Shown: positions 14,907-22,041 of the stretch, one piece after another
Layout of the letters: the number at the start of each line of letters is the position of its first letter
Position numbering within the stretch: the first letter of the stretch is position 1
Assembly: GCF_017813395.1 (NCBI RefSeq)
Contig: NZ_JAGIZB010000007.1
Location: 154,831 to 218,830 of the forward strand
DNA length: 64,000 bases
Origin: Pararoseomonas baculiformis
GTDB taxonomy: Bacteria > Pseudomonadota > Alphaproteobacteria > Acetobacterales > Acetobacteraceae
Direction of reading: 5' to 3'
Translations under genes and position numbers: made by a program
Notes under the pieces: generated by a model
What the model was told of the DNA's origin: nothing
Database searches by the model: none
What the model saw: the letters and a program-made list of their open reading frames with translations, nothing else

Positions 14907-16013
14907 GTGCGTAATCTTAGACTGGACAGCCTTCGCGGTATTGCAGCTCTTTGTGTTCTTCTGCATCACGCACTCCACATAAGCAACGCTGGATTGGAGT
15001 CACGACTACTAGCCCCATCGATCTACGATATTGCCCCGTCCGATCTTCTAGGGCGCATCATTGTCATGGCCACGAACGGCGGAATGGCGGTGTGGATCTT
15101 CTTCGTTCTAAGCGGCGCTGTACTGATGGCGTCCCTCCTTCGCGAGGAGCGGTTCACCCTTGCAACGGTCGTGAATTTTACAGGGCGACGAGTATTTCGC
15201 ATTTACCCGGCGCTGATCGTAGCTGTTGTCGCATTCGGGGCAGCTAGCCATCTCCAGCTGCCGGCCGGCTACTCGCAGCCGTTTACAGTGTCAGAAATCT
15301 TGGAGAATTCGCTACTCGTTTCTAGCACCGTTAACGGCGGCACATGGACCCTGCAAACCGAGATGCTGATGGTGCCATTACTACTGGCTATCGGGTGGCT
15401 CACGAGCTTGTTCGGTTTGCTAGTGCCTGTTGCGTTCCTGTTCTGGGCGCCGACTACGTTGATTCTGGGTTCTCCGTTTGGCTCGCCTCTGCTCACGATA
15501 GCGCTTCCTGCCTTCGCGCTTGGGATGTTGGTGCCGACCCGGATGGCTGAAGATGCCTTCAAGCAACTGCCTCGATGGTCCTGGCTGTTGTTTCTTGGAG
15601 CAATGGTGGGAGCACGTGTCTATTTTTCTATAAACAGCTTGCTCGGCATATTGGTTATTCTCTTTCTGGCGTTTTGTGGGATTGCTTCTCTGTACCATGG
15701 TAAAGAGCGGAAGCACCCGTTTGACCACCCGTGGCTCGTTTTTCTAGGCAGGGTCAGCTACAGCGTCTATCTGCTGCACGTTATGGTTGTTTGGGGGCTT
15801 TTCTCGGTTTACGCAAATCTCATTGGCGCAAGCCGCATCGCGGAATCTTACTTGCTGTTTGGCGGCCTCTTCGCCATCGGAGCGGCTGCAATAACCATCC
15901 CGCTTTCCTACTTGCTTGAACGATACGTTGAGCGCCCGTTCATCATGCTGGGTCAGCGCCTTTTCGCTAAGCGAGTGGCAGAACCCGTATCCAGCAGACT
16001 GGCCGCTCCGTAG
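14907..16013 (+). CDS. Acyltransferase family 3 membrane protein (O-acetyltransferase-like)
   Basis: The 368-aa protein begins (GTG) with the family-3 signature LRLDSLRGIAALCVLLHHALH, containing the conserved Arg and His pair, and has about ten hydrophobic segments, ending in LERYVERPFI. OafA/Oac-type enzymes of this family acylate surface polysaccharides and can change phage receptors. Its base composition is visibly less GC-rich than its neighbours, and an IS630 relic abuts its 3' end, so it looks like acquired cargo. No ribosome site is obvious; the start is approximate. Confidence 0.8.
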   Translation: MRNLRLDSLRGIAALCVLLHHALHISNAGLESRLLAPSIYDIAPSDLLGRIIVMATNGGMAVWIFFVLSGAVLMASLLREERFTLATVVNFTGRRVFRIYPALIVAVVAFGAASHLQLPAGYSQPFTVSEILENSLLVSSTVNGGTWTLQTEMLMVPLLLAIGWLTSLFGLLVPVAFLFWAPTTLILGSPFGSPLLTIALPAFALGMLVPTRMAEDAFKQLPRWSWLLFLGAMVGARVYFSINSLLGILVILFLAFCGIASLYHGKERKHPFDHPWLVFLGRVSYSVYLLHVMVVWGLFSVYANLIGASRIAESYLLFGGLFAIGAAAITIPLSYLLERYVERPFIMLGQRLFAKRVAEPVSSRLAAP

Positions 16014-16016
16014 AAT

Positions 16017-16178
16017 TCAATTTCGAACCGGTTGAGCTTTTCTACATTGCTCTAACCCATGGCCTGAGTTGGCGAGGTAGTTCCGGCACTCGGCTAGTGT
16101 GGAGGTGTCAAGCAAGGGACGGATGGTGGTCCAGAGCGCCTCTCGGTGCGGGCCGCGGCATTTTTTTGCAAACGCCGC
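16017..16178 (-). pseudogene. IS630-family transposase C-terminal relic
   Basis: On the minus strand, residues AFAKKC...ALWTTIRPLLDTST, AECRNYLANSGHGLEQ match the end of IS630-type transposases (LLD...ECxNYxxNxGY). Upstream the frame degenerates into low-complexity text, and the DDE core is missing. A run of seven A (T on the plus strand, 16161-16167) lies in it. It starts 4 bp after the acyltransferase stop. The following 16179-16446 holds no supported gene. Confidence 0.6.
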
Positions 16179-16446
16179 ACCCCAAGGGCTAAAGCCGCTC
16201 TGCGGGTCAGTCCCGTCGCCTGCCCCTTCGGGGGTCCGGTTATGGTCCCCGTAGAAATACGGGCTCCAGTTGAAGGGGACCCCCCTTCGAGAGCCGGCCG
16301 TGGCCTCCTCGTCGCCGGGGATGTGTTCGAGAGGCGTCCTACTCCTGGTGCCCTGTCCACGCAGCCGCACCTGAGCTGAAGACCTATTCCTGGCCCTGCC
16401 TTCTGCTCGGTGCGATGGTGCAAAGAAGCGAGGGGAGGACCAACGG

Positions 16447-16710
16447 GTGCCAAAGGTCAGAGTGGAGCGCGATGGGCGGGTTGCCCACTACGAGGTCGTC
16501 GCGGACGAGGTGGTCTTCTCCGACGTGCAGGGCCGCGTGACGATGCGCCTTCCTGCCGATCCGGAAGCAGCGTTCGCGAAGCTCGATATGGTTGATGACG
16601 GCCCGGGCGATGCCAAGCGCTGCTTCGCCGGCTGCCGAGCTGCCGCCAAGCACAGCCCGGGGAGCCTGTGGGAGTGCCTCGCGCTCTGCTCCACCATTGT
16701 CATAGGCTAA
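16447..16710 (+). CDS. Small hypothetical protein (87 aa)
   Basis: A GTG start at 16447 follows GGAGGA. The first 45 residues alternate strand-forming residues (VRVERDGRVAHYEVVADEVVFSDVQGRVTMRLP); the C-terminal part has three Cys and is helical. No family is recognised. Confidence 0.4.
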   Translation: MPKVRVERDGRVAHYEVVADEVVFSDVQGRVTMRLPADPEAAFAKLDMVDDGPGDAKRCFAGCRAAAKHSPGSLWECLALCSTIVIG

Positions 16711-16822
16711 CGGGACAGGGGCGAGAGCAGAAATCTGAATGATTGGTGCCCCGGAGAACTTAATCCCCCCCTTCGGCGCCTGCAGCTCAAGTCGGCAAGT
16801 TCTACCTTTTTCAGCCATCCCT

Positions 16823-16911
16823 GTCCCGACTGTCCCGACGCCGTCCCGACCAGTCGGGACGCGAAAAGCCCAGCAAAATAAGGCCGTCCCGACCGTCCCG
16901 ACTGTCCCGAC
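16823..16911. repeat. GTCCCGAC direct repeats with one palindrome
   Basis: Six direct copies of GTCCCGAC (16823, 16832, 16843, 16886, 16895, 16904) and one inverted copy (16853-16860) lie in 89 bp. Copies 3 and the inverted one make a perfect dyad GTCCCGAC-CA-GTCGGGAC (16843-16860). The spacing is mostly 9 bp, close to one helical turn. Frames over it translate as VPTVPT-type repeats, a by-product. It is a candidate replication origin or operator array. Confidence 0.65.
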
Positions 16912-16965
16912 CGGAAAACAGAAGGGTGGGGTAAAAATGAACGTTTTGGGCGAGGGTTAAGGGGG

Positions 16966-17122
16966 CTAGATCCCCTCCTGTCGCCGGAGTGGCACTACCT
17001 CGGCGCCGTACTCCTTCCCCTGCAGCGCGGCCGCCAGCATCTCACCCCAGAGGGTCATGGCCTTGACCTGCTCGGGCCACCGCTGGGCGCGCTGATAGAT
17101 CCCTGGGACGCCACCGCGGGTC
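16966..17122 (-). pseudogene. Relic of a second tyrosine integrase (C-terminus)
   Basis: On the minus strand the frame reads GVPGIYQRAQRWPEQVKAM, TLWGEMLAAALQGKEYG, ending in a stop at 16966-16968. This parallels the intact integrase tail GVAAIYQRAQFQAERKAAL, EAWAAHLVACG, including the catalytic Tyr context IYQR. Only about 50 residues remain. It lies between the GTCCCGAC array and the TGTGACGG cluster, just downstream of the intact integrase stop and in the same direction. Confidence 0.65.
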
Positions 17123-17153
17123 GCACAGAACCTAGTTCCGGGGTTTTTGCCGG

Positions 17154-17325
17154 TTTCAGACCGTCACACCGTAACTTCCCTCCAAAAAACAACAAGTTAG
17201 CGCTCTTTCAAACCGTCACAACCGCTCCAGTGTGTGACGGTGAGAATCCAATGAAATCAACGATGTGACGGTGTGACGGATTGAAAACCCCTCTCTAGGA
17301 GAGAAGGGTATGTGACGGGTCTCAA
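17154..17325. repeat. TGTGACGG(T)(C/T)TGAAA repeat cluster, candidate origin iterons
   Basis: Inverted 15-mers lie at 17154-17168 (exact match to 4688-4702) and 17206-17220. Direct copies start at 17233, 17264, 17272 and 17311, the last running into the integrase 3' end. The half facing left and the half facing right make a large imperfect dyad. Bases between are AT-richer than the flanks. Together with the copies in the helicase gene it looks like the element's replication control site. Confidence 0.7.
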
Positions 17326-18692
17326 CCACCCTTCTGGCTCGTCCTCCTGGATCCGATGGGAACCACCTTCGGCGAGGTGCTCCTACCCTCCCCGCACGCC
17401 ACGAGGTGAGCCGCCCAGGCCTCCAGCGCGGCCTTCCGCTCCGCCTGGAACTGGGCCCGCTGATAGATCGCGGCGACGCCCTGGATGGCGCCCTGCACAT
17501 GATTGAGCAGGCGATCGGCGACGTGGGGCGGGAATCCTGCATCTGCCAGCCAAGTCACGCCGCTCCGGCGGAAGTCATGCATGCGCCAGTCCGGGAGGGG
17601 CTGGGGCGGTTCCATCCCAGCCTTCTTGGCGGCTTCAGCGCGCTCTGCCTCTACCCGCTTCACGAGTTGCCGCTTGATGAAGGAGAAGGCCGTCAGCTTG
17701 TCGCCGTCCAGAGTGGCGAAAACCAAGTCCTCGGCCTTGCCGCGCTCCAGGCCCTCCAGCACCGCCTGAGCTGCCGGCGCCAGGTGAACCGAGTGGGGCT
17801 CGCCGTTCTTGGTGCGGGCGCCAGGCTGGATCCAGGTAGCCAGATCCCCGGACACCTCGCCCCACTTCATCCCTGCCACCTCGTCCCGGCGAGCCAGGGT
17901 CAGCATGAGAAAGCGCACGAACAGCCCCGCAGGCGCCGGCAGGGCACAGGCTGCACGCCAGATCAGCCCCAGTTCCGGAGCAGTCAGGACACGCTCCCTG
18001 GCCGTCTCCTGGCCAGGGGCAGGCAAGCCCTCAAACGGATTCGCCTCCAGCATTCCCCTGCCCTGGGCCCAGCCGAACATCGCCCGCGCATAGGCCAGCA
18101 CTCGGCGAGCCGAGACAGGCCCTCCTCGGTTCACGGCACCGTCGATGGCTTTCACAGCTTGGGCCCGCGTCACCGATACGGCCGGAGCCTCCAGCAGGTC
18201 GGGCAGGTGCCTTCGGAGACGAGCGGGGGCATCAGCTCGATAGGACGCGCGCCGATGCACCAAGTGGAGCCGGTCCCAGTCTTCGATCAGGCGAGAGACC
18301 GTGAAGGCATCGGCCTTGGCCTGTTCCGATGCCCTTCGCTCGGCAGCCACAGCTTCCAGCTTGGCCGTCCGCTGCTCACCCCAGGGATCTCCCCCGCTCA
18401 CCACGGTGCCGCGGTGCTTCTCTGCGAGGCTGCGCGCCTTGGCGGTGGTGACCTCCCCGAAGACGCCGAGCGGCATCCGGCGCTTCCGGCCGGCCACGCT
18501 GTATTGGAACAGGAAGGTGCGCCGCCCTGTCGCCTCGACCCGCACGCCGAAGCCCCGCTGCGCCGCGTCAAAGACCAGCACGTCCTTCTTCCCAGCCGGA
18601 CAGGTCAGCTGGGCCACACTCCGGTCATCCAGGCGGACAGGGCCGCCCTCAATCTGCGGACCTTTTGCGGACCCTTTTGCTTGGCGAGCCAT
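17322..18692 (-). CDS. Tyrosine recombinase, P4-type integrase (456 aa)
   Basis: Residues about 20-110 form the DUF4102-type arm-binding N-domain (VFDAAQRGFGVRVEATG, RKRRMPLGVFGEVTTAKAR). The catalytic domain shows LTLARRDEVAGMKW, HDFRRSGVTWLA, LLNHVQG and IYQRAQ with the nucleophile Tyr at about residue 410. Length and layout match P4-type integrases that use tRNA genes. The gene is next to the right attachment repeat and points away from it. The first codons overlap a GCGGACCTTTT tandem repeat, so integrase binding there may feed back on its own expression. Confidence 0.9.
   Translation of the reverse strand: MARQAKGSAKGPQIEGGPVRLDDRSVAQLTCPAGKKDVLVFDAAQRGFGVRVEATGRRTFLFQYSVAGRKRRMPLGVFGEVTTAKARSLAEKHRGTVVSGGDPWGEQRTAKLEAVAAERRASEQAKADAFTVSRLIEDWDRLHLVHRRASYRADAPARLRRHLPDLLEAPAVSVTRAQAVKAIDGAVNRGGPVSARRVLAYARAMFGWAQGRGMLEANPFEGLPAPGQETARERVLTAPELGLIWRAACALPAPAGLFVRFLMLTLARRDEVAGMKWGEVSGDLATWIQPGARTKNGEPHSVHLAPAAQAVLEGLERGKAEDLVFATLDGDKLTAFSFIKRQLVKRVEAERAEAAKKAGMEPPQPLPDWRMHDFRRSGVTWLADAGFPPHVADRLLNHVQGAIQGVAAIYQRAQFQAERKAALEAWAAHLVACGEGRSTSPKVVPIGSRRTSQKGG
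18656..18678 (+). repeat. Tandem GCGGACC(C)TTTT, candidate integrase arm site (right)
   Basis: GCGGACCTTTT (18656-18666) is followed by GCGGACCCTTTT (18667-18678), the same tandem found at 71-92, and it lies inside the start of the integrase gene. A partial inverted copy, TGCGGACCCC on the minus strand, lies at 18757-18766, closer to the attachment site. Confidence 0.6.
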
Positions 18693-18824
18693 GGCAACTC
18701 CTGTCGGCGGGCACAGGATGTCTGCCGTCGTTAGGCCTGCAAATCCAGACGTTTCGAGGGGTCCGCAGGAGCGCCTGTCAGTCCATGGCGGCTGCTGGCG
18801 AGCTAGTTCCTAGGTTTCCTAATC

Positions 18825-18861
18825 CCGGGGCCGTGGGTTCGAATCCCGCCGGGGACACCAT
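18825..18861 (+). repeat. Right attachment site repeat (attR)
   Basis: Identical to bases 1-37 (tRNA T-arm, acceptor end and CCA). No complete tRNA precedes it: no matching GTCCCCG acceptor 5' strand is present. TTTCCTAA (18815-18822) just before it looks like an anticodon loop, suggesting the full duplicated segment extends to there and that strand exchange occurred at the anticodon loop. Confidence 0.9.
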
Positions 18862-18993
18862 CAACAGGCCTCAGCATCCCTTAATGGCAGGTTCCGGGCC
18901 TCGCCCGCACCAGCTTTGGAGCTGAGGATGCTCGGTTGAAAGGCTCACGCGTCCTCGGCGACGAGCATGCGCCTTTCAGCAGAGCATCGCGGC

Positions 18994-19683
18994 CTACAGG
19001 CTAAAGAGGCGACGAATGCCTCCGTGCAGATGCTCCGTCATGGCTGCACGGGCCGCCGCCTCATCCCCGGCCGCGATAGCCACCTCTATGCGGGCGTGTT
19101 CGCCCGCGATCTCAGCCTGCCGGTCCGCCGGTGGCCGGCCAGACAATTCGCGGGTCAGGCGGATGCCGGCGATCATCTGCTCCCGGAACGCCTCCAGCGT
19201 TGCGATGAAGAAGCGATTTCCACTGGCTTCCGCAATGGCCTGGTGGAACGCGACATCGGCTTCCAGGCCGCGCTGGCCGGCATCGGCCTCCGCCTCCAGC
19301 CGCCAGCGGGCCTGACGGATGGCCTCGATGGCCAGGGGGTCGGCGCGGCGTGCGGCATGCGCGGCCACTTCGCTTTCCACGCTGCAGCGGAACTCCAGGA
19401 AGGCGCGCATATCCGGAACGCTGCGCAGCGGGCCGAAGCTGAACCCGACCGGGCGGGTGGGCTCGCGCACATAGCTGCCCGATCCCTTGCGCGAGACGAT
19501 GTGGCCCTCTGCCCTCAGCCGCGCCAGCGCCTGCCGCAATACGGGGCGCGAGACGGCAAAGCGGCGGGCGAGTTCGATCTCCGGCGGCAGGCGTGAGTCG
19601 CGCGGAAAGCTCTCGGACCCGAGCAGGTCCCGCAGCCGGTCATAGGTCTCATCGCCCAGGGGTCGCGAGCGCGCGTTGTGCAT
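18994..19683 (-). CDS. GntR/FadR-family transcription regulator (229 aa)
   Basis: The start is taken at 19683 (MHNARSRPLGDETYDRL); the open frame upstream would cross the operator. An N-terminal winged helix (LPPEIELARRFAVSRPVLRQALARLRAEGHIVSRKGSGSYV) is followed by an FCD helical ligand-binding domain with the metal-site pattern D..FH (EADVAFHQAIAEASGN) and later His residues. FadR-type FCD regulators sense organic acids. It is divergent from the first Bug gene and probably controls the catabolic cluster. Confidence 0.85.
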   Translation of the reverse strand: MHNARSRPLGDETYDRLRDLLGSESFPRDSRLPPEIELARRFAVSRPVLRQALARLRAEGHIVSRKGSGSYVREPTRPVGFSFGPLRSVPDMRAFLEFRCSVESEVAAHAARRADPLAIEAIRQARWRLEAEADAGQRGLEADVAFHQAIAEASGNRFFIATLEAFREQMIAGIRLTRELSGRPPADRQAEIAGEHARIEVAIAAGDEAAARAAMTEHLHGGIRRLFSL

Positions 19684-19730
19684 GGACGTCTCCGTGCCAG
19701 CGGGTCGGCACTTCGCGCAAATGCTGTCAT

Positions 19731-19765
19731 ATCTGTCAAGTAAATCGGCTTTGGAATTGACAGAT
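19731..19765. promoter_or_regulatory. Divergent promoter/operator with ATCTGTCAA dyad
   Basis: ATCTGTCAA (19731-19739) and TTGACAGAT (19757-19765) are perfect nine-base inverted arms separated by 17 bp. Each arm contains a TTGACA -35-like hexamer, one per strand. This suits a GntR operator placed over divergent promoters of the regulator and the Bug gene. Confidence 0.6.
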
Positions 19766-19822
19766 CTGGCACATGCCGGAAACCTGTCATCCACCAAGAA
19801 GAATGATCGAGGAAACGGCGCC

Positions 19823-20791
19823 ATGACCCGTTTGGGGTTGATCCTGGCCGCGTTGCTCTATGCTTCCAGCGCGGCCGCGCAATTGCCTGACCGCACGGTG
19901 CGGATCGTGGTGCCCTTTCCGCCAGGCGGCACCAGCGACATCGTCGCGCGCATCCTGGCCGCCGGCGTGGCACCGCACCTGCCGCAAGGCGCCGTGGTGG
20001 AGAACAAGGCAGGCGCGGCCGGCAATATCGGCACGGCGGAAGTGGCGCGGGCGCAGCCGGACGGCACCACGCTCATCCAGTGCACCATCGGCACCTGTGC
20101 GGCGAACCCCTTCCTCTATGCGCGCACGGGCTATGACCTTGAACGCTCCTTCACGCCGGTGATCCTGACCGGCGCCGTAAGGAACGTTGTTTCCGTGCGC
20201 AAGGATTTGCCGGTGCGCAACCTGCAGGAGCTGGTCGCGCTCGCCCGCGCACGGCCGGGTACGCTCAGCTTCGGCTCATCGGGTGTCGGCGCCTCCAACC
20301 ATCTCGCGCCGGAACTTCTGCGGGGGCTGCTGAAAATCGACTGGACCCATGTCCCCTATCGCGGCAGCGGTCCCGCCATCACCGATCTTGTCGCCGGGCG
20401 GATCGATGTGTTCTTCGACAACCTGCCCTCGATCCTGCCGCAGATCCGTGCAGGCACGGTGCGCGCCCTGGCCGTCGTCTCGGCTGAGCGGCTGCCCGAG
20501 TTGCCGGAGGTCCCGAGCTTCGCGGAGGCTGGCCTGCCGGAGCTTCCGCGCGGCCTCGTGATCGATAGCTGGTTCGGCTTCCTCGCCCCGGCAGGCACGC
20601 CCCCCGCCACGGTCGCCGCGCTCAACTCGGCGTTCAACCGAGCGCTCGCGGATCCATCCGTCCGTCAGCGTCTCCAGGACGCGGCGGTTGTTCCCCTGGG
20701 GGGCCCGCCCGAACGCATGGCCGAGCACATGCGCGGCGAGGCCGCCCGCTGGGGCGAGGTCATCCGCACCAACAGCATCAGTGCCGAATAG
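19823..20791 (+). CDS. Bug/TctC-family periplasmic binding protein (322 aa)
   Basis: A signal peptide (MTRLGLILAALLYASSAAAQ) precedes the Bug signature RIVVPFPPGGTSDIVARIL, then NKAGAAGNIG and SFGSSGVGASNHLAPELL, the usual ligand-loop pattern. Length is typical for the family. Bug proteins bind small carboxylates in the periplasm for tripartite tricarboxylate transporters or for sensing. It is 12 bp upstream of an enolase-superfamily gene, suggesting an aldonate- or aldarate-like ligand. Confidence 0.85.
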   Translation: MTRLGLILAALLYASSAAAQLPDRTVRIVVPFPPGGTSDIVARILAAGVAPHLPQGAVVENKAGAAGNIGTAEVARAQPDGTTLIQCTIGTCAANPFLYARTGYDLERSFTPVILTGAVRNVVSVRKDLPVRNLQELVALARARPGTLSFGSSGVGASNHLAPELLRGLLKIDWTHVPYRGSGPAITDLVAGRIDVFFDNLPSILPQIRAGTVRALAVVSAERLPELPEVPSFAEAGLPELPRGLVIDSWFGFLAPAGTPPATVAALNSAFNRALADPSVRQRLQDAAVVPLGGPPERMAEHMRGEAARWGEVIRTNSISAE

Positions 20792-20803
20792 GAGTTCCCC
20801 CGC

Positions 20804-22018
20804 TTGTCCAGGATTACGCGCCTCCGCACCATCCGCATTGCGGAACGGCCCAATCTTATCTGGCTGGAGATCGAGACTGACGAGGGGCTGGTCGGCCTTG
20901 GTGAGTCTTTCCGCGGCGCGCATGCTGTGGAGGCGGTGATCCACGAGACCGTGGCTCCCTTCCTTCTCGGCCGTGACTCCCGGCGGATCGAGGCTATCTC
21001 GCGCCATCTGATGACACCTTACCTCGGCTTCCACAGCGCGAGCGCCGAGGTGCGGGCGGCGAGTGCGGTGGATCTCGCCCTGTGGGACCTGGCCGGGCAG
21101 CGCCATGGCATCCCGGTTCACGAGGCCCTCGGGGGAGCGGTGCGGACAGAGGTGCGCGCCTACAACACCTGCGCTGGCTACGCCTATAACAGCGGGCTCA
21201 GCGCTGGCGGTGGACGGCGGGCCGTCGCGGCGGGGGAAGCGATGCGCGGCCCCTATGACGACCAGATCGCCTTCATGTCCGATGCCGGCAAGCTGGCGGA
21301 AAGCCTGCTGTCCGAAGGCTACACCGCCATGAAGATCTGGCCACTGGACGAGTATGCGACGGCCAGCGGCGGCCATCTCATCACGCTTGAGGACCTCAAG
21401 GCCGGGCTCGAGCCGTTCCGTAAGATCCGGCAGGCAGTGGGCGACAGGATCGAGGTGATGGCCGAGTTGCACAGCCTCTGGTCCGCCCACGCCGCCATCC
21501 GCATCTGCCGCGCACTTGAAGATTTAGGCGTTTTCTGGGCCGAGGATCCCATCGCCAAGATGGATGACGCCCGCGCCCTGGCCGATCTGCGGCGGCAGAC
21601 GCGCACGCCGATCTGCGGTAGCGAGACGCTGGGCGGTTCCGTGCCCTTCCGGGACCTGCTGGCTGCGGACGCGCTGGACATCGTCATGCTCGATCTCGCC
21701 TGGTGCGGCGGGCTGACGGAAGGCCGCAAGATCGCGGCCCTGGCCGAAGCCTACGCCAAGCCGATTGCCCCGCATGACTGCACGGGGCCGGTCACGCTGA
21801 TGGCCGGGCTGCACCTCGCCCTGCATGCCCCGACCGCCATTTTCCAGGAAGTGGTGCGCGCCACGCTGGCCACCTGGTACCGCGAACTGGTCACGGATCT
21901 TCCCGTGCTGCGCCATGGCATGGTCCAGGCCCCCACGGCACCGGGGCTTGGAACCAAGCTGCAGGATTCGGTGCGGACGCGGCCAGATGCCGTGATCCGT
22001 GAGAGCACCCCGGGTTGA
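20804..22018 (+). CDS. Enolase-superfamily (mandelate racemase/MLE-like) dehydratase
   Basis: A TTG start at 20804 has AGGAG 9 bases upstream. The 404-aa protein has an N-terminal capping domain and a barrel with acid-sugar dehydratase features: AMKIWPLD at the first Lys position, VMAELHSLWS, FWAEDPI and CGSETLGG as the three metal ligands, and APHDCTGP with the catalytic His. It likely removes water from a sugar acid; the substrate cannot be read. It lies between two Bug genes in one transcription unit. Confidence 0.8.
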   Translation: MSRITRLRTIRIAERPNLIWLEIETDEGLVGLGESFRGAHAVEAVIHETVAPFLLGRDSRRIEAISRHLMTPYLGFHSASAEVRAASAVDLALWDLAGQRHGIPVHEALGGAVRTEVRAYNTCAGYAYNSGLSAGGGRRAVAAGEAMRGPYDDQIAFMSDAGKLAESLLSEGYTAMKIWPLDEYATASGGHLITLEDLKAGLEPFRKIRQAVGDRIEVMAELHSLWSAHAAIRICRALEDLGVFWAEDPIAKMDDARALADLRRQTRTPICGSETLGGSVPFRDLLAADALDIVMLDLAWCGGLTEGRKIAALAEAYAKPIAPHDCTGPVTLMAGLHLALHAPTAIFQEVVRATLATWYRELVTDLPVLRHGMVQAPTAPGLGTKLQDSVRTRPDAVIRESTPG

Positions 22019-22041
22019 GCCGCGCAAACGGAGAGAGAGCC

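Larger units (their letters stand above)
1..18861. mobile_element. tRNA-integrated phage-satellite-like element (PICI/P4-like)
   Basis: The element is bounded by a 37-bp perfect direct repeat of a tRNA 3' end. It carries a P4-type integrase at the right end, an XRE regulator facing a divergent operon, an AlpA-like activator, an AEP primase, a DUF3631 helicase and a Nu1-type small terminase. I found no large terminase, portal, protease, capsid or tail gene. This set matches the known outline of Gram-negative phage-inducible chromosomal islands and P4-like satellites. The satellite reading is inferred from gene content; a defective prophage that lost its structural genes is the main alternative. 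The left boundary may extend a few bases beyond the window start. Confidence 0.75.

Noticed and set aside
14619..14978. Minus-strand frame with GRPPLDTPKRLI resembling BrnA-type antitoxins
   Set aside because: The match is only about 15 residues and the rest is not protein-like; no toxin partner is nearby.
16739..16960. Plus-strand frame with VPTVPT repeats
   Set aside because: The repeats come from the GTCCCGAC DNA array; the frame has no good ribosome site and no protein-like remainder.
1319..17325. CRISPR array
   Set aside because: Repeats are 8-15 bp, irregularly spaced, partly inverted, without unique spacers of constant length, and there are no cas genes.
1..18861. Intact prophage
   Set aside because: No large terminase, portal, capsid, tail or lysis genes could be found on either strand.
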